Shown here: in pieces, positions 6,628 through 11,772 of the stretch
Numbering within the stretch: position 1 is the first letter of the stretch
Layout: each line of letters opens with the position of its first letter
Assembly: GCA_019689695.1 (NCBI GenBank)
Contig: JADGHA010000091.1
Span: 1-11,772, forward strand
Source of the DNA: Micromonosporaceae bacterium
GTDB taxonomy: Bacteria > Actinomycetota > Actinomycetes > Mycobacteriales > Micromonosporaceae
Length of the DNA stretch: 11,772 bases
Reading direction: 5' to 3'
Translations under genes and position numbers: made by a program
The notes under the pieces: generated by a model
The model's database searches: none
Told to the model about the DNA's origin: nothing
The model's input: only the letters and a program-made list of their open reading frames with translations

Positions 6628-7932
6628 ATGACCACGAGCGCGGACCTGCTGGCCAGGCACCAGGCGGTCATGCCGTCCTGGATGCCGCTCTACTACGCCG
6701 AGCCGATAGAGATCGTCTCCGGCTCGGGGTGCCGGGTGACCGACTCGGCCGGCCGCAGCTACCTGGACTTCTTCGGCGGCGTGCTGACCACGTCGATCGG
6801 GTACGACGTGCCGGAGGTGCGCGCCGCGGTGCAGCGCCAGCTGGACACCGGTGTGGCACACACCTCGACGCTGTACCTGATCCGGTCCCAGGTCGAGCTG
6901 GCTGAGAAGATTGCCCGGCTGTCCGGCATTCCGGACGCTCGGGTCTTCTTCACCAACTCGGGCACCGAGGCGAACGAGACCGCCCTGCTGGCCGCGGCCA
7001 CCTACCGCCGCTCCCACCAGATCCTCGCGGTTCGCAAGAGCTACCACGGCAGGTCCCAGGCGGCCATGGGGGTCACCGGCACCGGCACCTGGGCGGCGAG
7101 CAAGCTCAGCCCGTTCAATGTGAGCTGGCTGCATTCCAGTGACCGGCTGCGCGGCGTCTTCGCCGGGCTGAGCGACGAGCAGCACATCGCCGCCGCCGTG
7201 GCCGACCTGCGCGAGGTGCTGGCCACCACCACGGCCGGTGACGTGGCCGCGCTGATCGCCGAGCCCATCCAGGGTGTCGGCGGCTACATCCATGGCCCGG
7301 ACGGGCTGTTCGGCGCGCTCAAGGAGGTGCTCGACGAGCACGGAATCTTGTTCATCTCCGATGAGGTGCAGACCGGCTGGGGGCGCACCGGCGAGCACTT
7401 CTGGGGCTACCAGGCGCACGGGATCACACCGGATCTGATCACCTTTGCCAAGGGCATCGGCAACGGCTTCCCGCTCGCCGGCGTGGTCGGCCGGGCGGAG
7501 ATCATGAACAGCCTCAGCGCCATCTCGTTCTCCACCTTCGGCGGCAACCCGGTGGTCACCACCGCCGGCAACGCCGTGCTCGACTACATCCTCGACCACG
7601 ATCTGCAGGGCAACGCGGCGCGGGTGGGCCGCCTGCTGCACGAGGGGCTGCGCTCCGCCGCCGAGCGGCACCGGATCGTGGCGGAGGTACGCGGCAAGGG
7701 GCTGATGCTGGCCGTCGAGTTCGTCCAGCCCGGCACCCTGACCCCGAACGTGGTGGCGGCCAACCTGGTCCTCGAGGAGTGCAAGCGAGGCGGCCTGCTG
7801 GTCGGCCGCGGCGGGCTGTACGGCAACACGATCCGGATGGGCCCGCCGCTGACCCTCAGTGAGGAGGAGGCGAAGGAGGGTCTTGACATCTTGGTCGCGG
7901 CCATCGCCACGGCGGACGCCGCGCAGCGGTGA
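6628..7932 (+). CDS. Class III PLP-dependent aminotransferase
   Basis: A 434-residue fold type I, class III (omega/ornithine-type) aminotransferase, usually labelled 'aspartate aminotransferase family'. Visible features are the PLP phosphate-binding loop T-N-S-G-T-E-A-N (109-116), Y139-H-G-R stacking region, D245 in I-S-D-E-V-Q-T-G that contacts the pyridine nitrogen, and the Schiff-base lysine K275 in F-A-K-G-I-G-N-G. S-T-F-G-G-N-P (302-308) completes the dimer-interface signature. Length is normal and all key residues are present, so it should be active. It would move an amino group from an omega-amino acid or amine to a keto acid. Similar proteins include AGXT2-like, beta-alanine and GABA aminotransferases, and the substrate is unresolved. 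The pairing with PucR favours catabolism of a nitrogen compound. ATG at 6628 is the family-consistent start, though its ribosome-binding site is weak. Confidence 0.94.
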   Translation: MTTSADLLARHQAVMPSWMPLYYAEPIEIVSGSGCRVTDSAGRSYLDFFGGVLTTSIGYDVPEVRAAVQRQLDTGVAHTSTLYLIRSQVELAEKIARLSGIPDARVFFTNSGTEANETALLAAATYRRSHQILAVRKSYHGRSQAAMGVTGTGTWAASKLSPFNVSWLHSSDRLRGVFAGLSDEQHIAAAVADLREVLATTTAGDVAALIAEPIQGVGGYIHGPDGLFGALKEVLDEHGILFISDEVQTGWGRTGEHFWGYQAHGITPDLITFAKGIGNGFPLAGVVGRAEIMNSLSAISFSTFGGNPVVTTAGNAVLDYILDHDLQGNAARVGRLLHEGLRSAAERHRIVAEVRGKGLMLAVEFVQPGTLTPNVVAANLVLEECKRGGLLVGRGGLYGNTIRMGPPLTLSEEEAKEGLDILVAAIATADAAQR

Positions 7933-7960
7933 GCAGTTTGGTAACGGTTCGGCCCGGGGG

Positions 7961-7989
7961 TTGATCTCACGCGTCCGGTAGCGTAGGAA
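7961..7989 (+). promoter_or_regulatory. Possible promoter of the ngc operon
   Basis: TTGATC (7961-7966) and TAGGAA (7984-7989) are separated by 17 nt, giving partial matches to -35 and -10 boxes of the housekeeping sigma factor. Transcription would start near 7995, placing the inverted repeat at 7992-8017 over the start site. The match is modest; the position between the aminotransferase stop and ngcE supports it more than the sequence does. Confidence 0.3.
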
Positions 7990-7991
7990 TT

Positions 7992-8017
7992 CTTCAACCA
8001 GTCCTGGACAGTTGAAG
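7992..8017. promoter_or_regulatory. Inverted repeat upstream of ngcE, candidate operator
   Basis: CTTCAAC (7992-7998) and GTTGAAG (8011-8017) are perfect 7-bp inverted arms with a 12-bp spacer. A second small palindrome, GTCCTGGAC, sits in the spacer at 8001-8009 on a different centre. This could bind a dimeric sugar-responsive repressor, or form a hairpin in the ngcE leader. It does not match the DasR site consensus known from Streptomyces chitin genes. Confidence 0.45.
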
Positions 8018-8032
8018 GGAACTGACGCCACC

Positions 8033-8146
8033 GTGCACTCATCTCTGGGGCTCGGCCGGCGCCAGACGCTGCTTCGGGCGGTCGCGGCCAGTATCCTCGC
8101 CGGCCCGCGGCACACGCCATATTGGAAGGGGGTTCATCCTCGATGA
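8033..8146 (+). CDS. Possible 37-codon leader ORF before ngcE
   Basis: A short frame starts at GTG 8033 and stops at TGA 8144-8146, overlapping the ngcE ATG by 4 nt (ATGA), the same junction used by the two downstream gene pairs. The peptide has a G-R-R-Q-T-L-L-R segment followed by a short Ala/Ile/Leu stretch, echoing a twin-arginine signal and the true NgcE signal. A GAAGGGA run (8014-8020) lies 12 nt before the GTG, a long spacer. Third codon positions are less GC-biased than in neighbouring genes, especially in the last third. It may be a translational-coupling leader or chance. Confidence 0.25.
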   Translation: MHSSLGLGRRQTLLRAVAASILAGPRHTPYWKGVHPR

Positions 8147-9561
8147 GCACCGGGAACGCAAGGGCCGGGGTCGACCGCCGCACGTTGATGCGCGGCGCGC
8201 TCGCCGCGGCGGCCACCATCCCCGCCGGCGGCGCGCTCGTCGGGTGCGCCGCTGGCGGCGACGATTCCGGCGGCACGACACAGAAGGGCAAGGTCAGCGC
8301 GTCCAACCCGTTCGGCATGGCCGACAAGTCCACGGTCGATGCGGTGATCTTCAACGGCGGGTACGGCATCGACTACGTGGAGTTCGCAGCCAAGCTGGTG
8401 GAGAAGAACCACCCCGGCACCACGGTGAAGGTCTCCCCGTCGACCCAGATCTCGCAGGAGCTGCAGCCGCGGTTCGTCGGCGGCAACCCGCCGGACCTGG
8501 TCGACAACTCCGGCGCCAACCAGATCGGCTTCAACACGATCCGTGACCAGCTGGAGACGCTCGACGACGTCATCAACGCGAACAACCTCGAGGGCGTCAA
8601 GATCGCCGACACGCTCTTCCCCGGGGTCACCAAGCCCGGCACGTTCGACGGCAAGTTCGTCGCCCTGAACTACGCGATGACGGTGTACGCCGTCTGGTAC
8701 TCCGCGAGCCTGTTCGAGGAGAACGGCTGGACGCCGCCGAAGACCTGGGCCGAGGCGCTCGACCTGGGCGCCAAGGCGAAGGCGAAGGGCAAGTACCTGT
8801 TCCTGTGGGGCAAGGAGGCGGCGACCTACTACCAGACGCTGTGCATCGACTCGGCGATCAAGCAGGGCGGCGACGAGGTGCGGCTGGCGCTGGACAACAT
8901 CAAGCCGAACTGCTGGTCGCACCCGGCGGTCCAGGCCGTGTTCAAGTCGCTCGGCGAGGTCATCAAGCGCGGCTACATGAAGCCCGGCGGCTCCGGCACC
9001 CAGTTCACCGCGGCGCAGGCGCAGTGGAGCAACAACCAGGACGCGCTGCTCTACCCGTCGGGTGGCTGGATCGAGAACGAGATGAAGGACCAGACCAAGG
9101 CTGGGTTCAAGATGACCGGCGTACCCACGCTCACGGTCGACTCCAGCTCCGCGATGCCGTACGAAGCCATCCACAGCACCGCCGGTGAGCCGTTCATCGT
9201 GCCGTCCAAGGGGAAGAACGTGGCCGGCGGCAAGGAGCTGCTGCGCGTCATGCTCTCCAAGGAGGCGGCGACCAACTTCGCCAAGACGAAGCTCGCCTCC
9301 ACGATCGTCAAGGACACGGTCCCGCCCGACGGCTTCGGCTCGACCGCGCTGCAGTCGCAGATCAAGATGCTCGCCGACGCCGGCACGAACATCTTCACCT
9401 GGAACTTCGTCTCGCTCTACGGCACGAACAAAGACATGCTCGTGGTGTGGAACAGCTTCCTGAAGGGCGACACCGACGTCGCCGGCCTGACCAAGGGCCT
9501 GCAGGAGATCACCGACAAGGTCTACAACGACTCGTCCGTCAAGAAGGTCACCGTTACATGA
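8143..9561 (+). CDS. ngcE: GlcNAc/diacetylchitobiose-binding lipoprotein NgcE
   Basis: A 472-residue extracytoplasmic solute-binding protein of ABC family 1. It resembles the NgcE subfamily, whose Streptomyces member binds N-acetylglucosamine and N,N'-diacetylchitobiose. The N-terminus carries a twin-arginine motif (D-R12-R13-T-L-M-R), a hydrophobic stretch and lipobox L-V-G-C35, so it is exported folded and lipid-anchored at C35. Family-typical stretches include N-P-F-G-M near 55, V-I-F-N-G-G-Y-G, I-S-Q-E-L-Q-P-R-F-V-G-G-N-P-P-D-L-V-D-N-S-G and, later, G-E-P-F-I-V-P-S-K-G-K-N. ATG at 8143 is chosen because GGAAGGGGG (8124-8132) precedes it; an in-frame TTG at 8122 has no ribosome-binding site. 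The stop overlaps ngcF as ATGA. Ligand identity is inferred from the family. Confidence 0.88.
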   Translation: MSTGNARAGVDRRTLMRGALAAAATIPAGGALVGCAAGGDDSGGTTQKGKVSASNPFGMADKSTVDAVIFNGGYGIDYVEFAAKLVEKNHPGTTVKVSPSTQISQELQPRFVGGNPPDLVDNSGANQIGFNTIRDQLETLDDVINANNLEGVKIADTLFPGVTKPGTFDGKFVALNYAMTVYAVWYSASLFEENGWTPPKTWAEALDLGAKAKAKGKYLFLWGKEAATYYQTLCIDSAIKQGGDEVRLALDNIKPNCWSHPAVQAVFKSLGEVIKRGYMKPGGSGTQFTAAQAQWSNNQDALLYPSGGWIENEMKDQTKAGFKMTGVPTLTVDSSSAMPYEAIHSTAGEPFIVPSKGKNVAGGKELLRVMLSKEAATNFAKTKLASTIVKDTVPPDGFGSTALQSQIKMLADAGTNIFTWNFVSLYGTNKDMLVVWNSFLKGDTDVAGLTKGLQEITDKVYNDSSVKKVTVT

Positions 9562-10541
9562 CCGACACCGCGGTCAAGGTTCCGTCGTCTCCCCCGCGCC
9601 GGCGGGGGAGGCGACGGATCACGTTCGACAAGGCCAGTTTCATGCTGGTCTTCCTCGGGTTGCCGCTGGCGTTGTTCCTCGGCCTTGTGGTCTGGCCGAT
9701 CCTGCAGGCGTTCTGGTACTCGCTGACCGACTGGTCGGGCTTCTCCAGCACGATGAACTTCGTGGGCCTGCGCAACTACCGGACGCTGTTCACCGACGAC
9801 GTGTTCATGAAGGCGGTACGGAACAACGTCCTGCTCGCGCTGGTGGTGCCGTTCGTGACCATCGTGCTCGCCTTCACGCTCGCCACGATGGTCACCATCG
9901 GCGGCTCGTCACGCGGTGCCGTGCGCGGCCTGCGCAACTCGGACTTCTACCGGATCATCTCGTTCTTCCCGCACGTGATCCCGGCGATCATCATCGGCCT
10001 GCTCTGGGCGCAGATGTTCGACCCGTCCAGCGGCCTGCTCAACGGGGTGCTGACCAAGGTCGGGCTCTCCGGCTTCGACTCGTACCCCTGGCTGGGCGAC
10101 ACGCGCACGGCGATGCCCGTGTCGATGTTCGTCATCGTCTGGGGTTTCGTCGGCTTCTACATGGTCCTGTTCATCGCCGCCATCAAGGGCATACCCGCCG
10201 AGCTCTACGACGCCGCCCGGATCGACGGCGCCGGCCGGCTGCGGATGGCCTTCTCGGTCACCATCCCGATGGTCCGGGACACCGTGCAGACGGCGTACAT
10301 CTACATCGGCATCTTCGCCCTCGACGCGTTCGTGTACATGACGGCGCTCAACCCGAACGGCGGCCCGGAGAACTCGACGCTGACCATGTCCCAGGACCTG
10401 TTCAACACCGCGTTCGCCAAGGGGCGGTTCGGGCTGGCCAGCGCGATGGGCGTGGTCATGGCGCTGGCCACGCTGGCCTTCGCCGCGCTCGTCTTCAGCG
10501 TCAACTGGCTCACCGGCGGGGGTAGGAGGGCACGACGATGA
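9558..10541 (+). CDS. ngcF: Sugar ABC transporter permease NgcF
   Basis: A 327-residue inner-membrane permease of the MalF-type carbohydrate importer family. After a basic N-terminus (R14-R20 cluster, cytoplasmic) there are about six hydrophobic segments (~27-49, 89-112, 132-153, 187-209, 242-262, 293-317). The cytoplasmic EAA loop that docks to the ATPase is at ~213-238: A-E-L-Y-D-A-A-R-I-D-G-A-G, ending in V-T-I-P. The gene starts at ATG 9558 inside the ngcE stop (ATGA) and ends inside the ngcG start (ATGA), so translation of the three genes is probably coupled. Together with NgcG it forms the translocation channel for sugar delivered by NgcE. Assignment to NgcF rests on position beside an NgcE-type binding protein. 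Confidence 0.9.
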   Translation: MTDTAVKVPSSPPRRRGRRRITFDKASFMLVFLGLPLALFLGLVVWPILQAFWYSLTDWSGFSSTMNFVGLRNYRTLFTDDVFMKAVRNNVLLALVVPFVTIVLAFTLATMVTIGGSSRGAVRGLRNSDFYRIISFFPHVIPAIIIGLLWAQMFDPSSGLLNGVLTKVGLSGFDSYPWLGDTRTAMPVSMFVIVWGFVGFYMVLFIAAIKGIPAELYDAARIDGAGRLRMAFSVTIPMVRDTVQTAYIYIGIFALDAFVYMTALNPNGGPENSTLTMSQDLFNTAFAKGRFGLASAMGVVMALATLAFAALVFSVNWLTGGGRRARR

Positions 10542-11428
10542 CCGCCACCACGACCCGGAAGGCGCCGGCGCCCCCGGCGCCCGCTCGCCCTGCCGAGGCC
10601 CGCGGCGACCGCGGCGTCGCCGTCGTCTCGCACACCGTGCTCGCCATCTGGACGGTGCTCATCATCGTCCCTCTGCTGTGGACGCTGCTCTCCTCGTTCA
10701 AGACGACCAGCGAGATCTTCGCGTCGCCGTTCTCGTTGCCGAAGGACTGGAACTTCGACAATTACGTGTCGGCCTGGACCACCGCCGGCATCGGCCGGTA
10801 CTTCGTCAACACCGTCGTGGTCGTCGGCTGCGCCCTGGTCATCGTGATGATCCTGGGCGCGATGTGCGCGTACGTGCTGGCGCGGTACCGGTTCTTCGGC
10901 AACCGGTTCATCTACTATCTGATGCTCGCCGGGCTGACCTTCCCGATCTTCCTGGCGATCGTGCCGCTCTTCTTCGTGCTGCGTAACCTCGGGTTGCTCA
11001 ACACCCTGCCCGGCCTCATCATCGTCTACGTCGCGTTCGCCCTGCCGTTCACGGTGTTCTTCCTGCACCCGTTCTTCCGGGCGCTGCCCAACGAGATCGG
11101 CGAAGCCGCCGAGATGGACGGCTGCGGCGAGTGGCGCAAGTTCTTCCAGGTGATGCTGCCGATGGCGCGGCCCGGCATGGCAGCCGTGGCGATCTTCAAC
11201 TTCCTCGGCCTGTGGAACCAGTTCCTGCTGCCCGTCGCGCTGAACACCAAGAAGGACAACTACGTGCTGTCCCAGGGGATGGCAGAGTTCGCCTCGCAGG
11301 CCGGGTACAACGTCAACTTCGGCCGGCTCTTCGCCGCCGTGGTCATCATGATCCTGCCGGTGGCGATCGTGTACATCCTCTTCCAGCGCCAGCTGCAGGG
11401 CTCGGTAACGCAGGGCCCGATGCACTAG
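10538..11428 (+). CDS. ngcG: Sugar ABC transporter permease NgcG
   Basis: A 296-residue MalG-type permease, the second channel subunit. A Pro/Ala-rich cytoplasmic N-terminus (~1-25) is followed by about six hydrophobic segments (~28-51, 89-113, 123-147, 156-177, 213-233, 261-281). The EAA loop is at ~182-210: A-L-P-N-E-I-G-E-A-A-E-M-D-G-C-G, ending in V-M-L-P. The ribosome-binding site GGTAGGAGGG (10521-10530) lies 7 nt before the ATG, inside the end of ngcF, so this gene has strong initiation of its own as well as the ATGA overlap. It is the last gene seen in the operon. No nucleotide-binding subunit follows before the window ends, consistent with use of a shared MsiK-type ATPase as described for Streptomyces sugar importers. 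Confidence 0.9.
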   Translation: MTATTTRKAPAPPAPARPAEARGDRGVAVVSHTVLAIWTVLIIVPLLWTLLSSFKTTSEIFASPFSLPKDWNFDNYVSAWTTAGIGRYFVNTVVVVGCALVIVMILGAMCAYVLARYRFFGNRFIYYLMLAGLTFPIFLAIVPLFFVLRNLGLLNTLPGLIIVYVAFALPFTVFFLHPFFRALPNEIGEAAEMDGCGEWRKFFQVMLPMARPGMAAVAIFNFLGLWNQFLLPVALNTKKDNYVLSQGMAEFASQAGYNVNFGRLFAAVVIMILPVAIVYILFQRQLQGSVTQGPMH

Positions 11429-11486
11429 CCGGTTCGCGGCCCCCGCTCGTCCGCTGCAGTTCGTCGCCGGCCGCGGCCTGGCACGG

Positions 11487-11532
11487 CCAGCTCCTGAAGA
11501 CTCGTGCGCGACCACAAGTCTTCAGGAGCTGG
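11487..11532 (+). terminator. Perfect 16-bp stem-loop after ngcG
   Basis: CCAGCTCCTGAAGACT (11487-11502) and AGTCTTCAGGAGCTGG (11517-11532) are exact reverse complements separated by a 14-nt loop. The structure begins 58 nt after the ngcG stop. No T-run follows. It fits an operon terminator or a 3' stabilising hairpin; a dispersed repeat element is the alternative. Confidence 0.55.
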
Positions 11533-11568
11533 GCGGCGAGGCAAGTCTTCAGGAGCTGGACAGCGAGG
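11515..11568 (+). repeat. Tandem 27-bp direct repeat, two copies
   Basis: Copy 1 (11515-11541) and copy 2 (11542-11568) match at 25 of 27 positions, differing only by G to A at 11533/11560 and 11535/11562. Each begins CAAGTCTTCAGGAGCTGG, the right arm of the upstream stem-loop. The left arm (11487-11502) could therefore pair equally well with either copy, giving a short-loop or long-loop form. Confidence 0.85.
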
Positions 11569-11599
11569 CTGGATGAGCCGGTGGCCAGGGTGCCGACCC

Positions 11600-11625
11600 G
11601 GCGTCCTGACCATGCCCAGGACGCC
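11600..11625. terminator. Second stem-loop downstream of ngcG
   Basis: GGCGTCCTG (11600-11608) pairs perfectly with CAGGACGCC (11617-11625) around an 8-nt loop. No T-run is present on either strand. It might be a back-up terminator for ngcEFG or the terminator of a gene arriving from the right, which the window does not show. Confidence 0.4.
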
Positions 11626-11772
11626 TGGCGACGGCGCCCGGGCAGCGACGGACGCACGCAACCCCGCCACGTGCGAAGGCGCCCCGGCCCCACCCCGGGG
11701 CCGGGGGCCGGGGGGGGGCGCCGCGCGGGCGCCCCCGGGGGGGCCCCCCCCCCCCGGGCGGGGGGGGCCGGG

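Larger units (their letters stand above)
11429..11772. other. Non-coding tail after ngcG, with hairpins and poor contig end
   Basis: I see no credible gene in these 344 bases. The first ~58 bases have nothing recognisable. Next come a 16-bp inverted repeat with a duplicated arm (11487-11568), a second hairpin (11600-11625), and then increasingly GC-only sequence. From 11693 to the end there is not one A or T, with runs of nine G, twelve C and eight G, which suggests unreliable sequence. Confidence 0.7.

Noticed and set aside
6604..8115. 503-codon minus-strand frame antisense to the aminotransferase
   Set aside because: Shadow of a well-supported gene; no motif or start signal.
7933..8142. 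DasR-type operator upstream of ngcE
   Set aside because: I looked for a TGGTCTAGACCA-like palindrome and found none; the only strong symmetry is the CTTCAAC/GTTGAAG repeat.
8122..8145. TTG at 8122 as an earlier start of ngcE
   Set aside because: It has no ribosome-binding site, and its codons form part of the GGAAGGGGG site that serves ATG 8143.
10301..11515. 404-codon minus-strand frame antisense to ngcF and ngcG
   Set aside because: His/Asp/Glu/Arg-rich composition is the reverse of membrane-protein codons, not a real protein.
11504..11772. GTG frame running off the right edge with a 9-residue repeat (KSSGAG-R/Q-RG)
   Set aside because: The repeat is only the 27-bp tandem DNA repeat read in frame; there is no good ribosome-binding site and it continues into the unreliable GC-only end.

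Overview
The window is very GC-rich, strongly coding DNA with GTG starts, purine-rich Shine-Dalgarno sites, a twin-arginine lipoprotein and several actinobacterial families (DUF3097, PucR regulator, NgcE-type sugar-binding protein). This points to a high-GC actinobacterium. A Micromonosporaceae-like relative is my best guess, but it is inference only. The final ~80 bases contain only G and C in long homopolymer runs and look like a poor contig end.

Layout. (1) 16-834 (+) encodes a DUF3097 protein. It ends 29 nt inside a convergent gene, 806-2131 (-), for a cytoplasmic beta-lactamase-fold serine hydrolase. (2) A ~116 bp divergent gap leads into a compact (+) block: an NfeD-like membrane protein (2248-2682), an SPFH/band 7 protein with flotillin-like 11-residue repeats (2713-3825), and a SpoU/TrmH-type RNA 2'-O-methyltransferase (3822-4628). 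The last gene overlaps the SPFH stop by 4 nt and seems to lack a canonical start codon. (3) A PucR-family regulator (4739-6460), whose leader carries paired repeats about 20 bp apart, is followed by a hairpin and a class III PLP aminotransferase (6628-7932). (4) After a 210 bp leader with an inverted repeat and a possible 37-codon leader ORF comes ngcEFG (8143-11428). These are the binding lipoprotein and two permeases of an N-acetylglucosamine/diacetylchitobiose ABC importer, joined by two ATGA overlaps, with no ATPase gene in the window.

How they work together. NfeD and SPFH proteins are known partners in membrane-microdomain/proteostasis functions. The RNA methyltransferase is probably only co-transcribed. 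PucR is a plausible regulator of the neighbouring aminotransferase in nitrogen-compound catabolism. NgcE would capture chitin-derived sugar outside the cell, NgcF/NgcG would form the channel, and energy would come from a shared MsiK-type ATPase encoded elsewhere.

Downstream of ngcG lies a non-coding tail. It has a perfect 16-bp inverted repeat, one arm of which is duplicated in a 27-bp tandem repeat, then a second hairpin, then the low-quality end. I saw no phage, CRISPR, transposase, rRNA or tRNA gene. Most of the window is conventional chromosomal content. The less ordinary signals are the CTG-start candidate, the leader ORF before ngcE and the switchable hairpin after ngcG.
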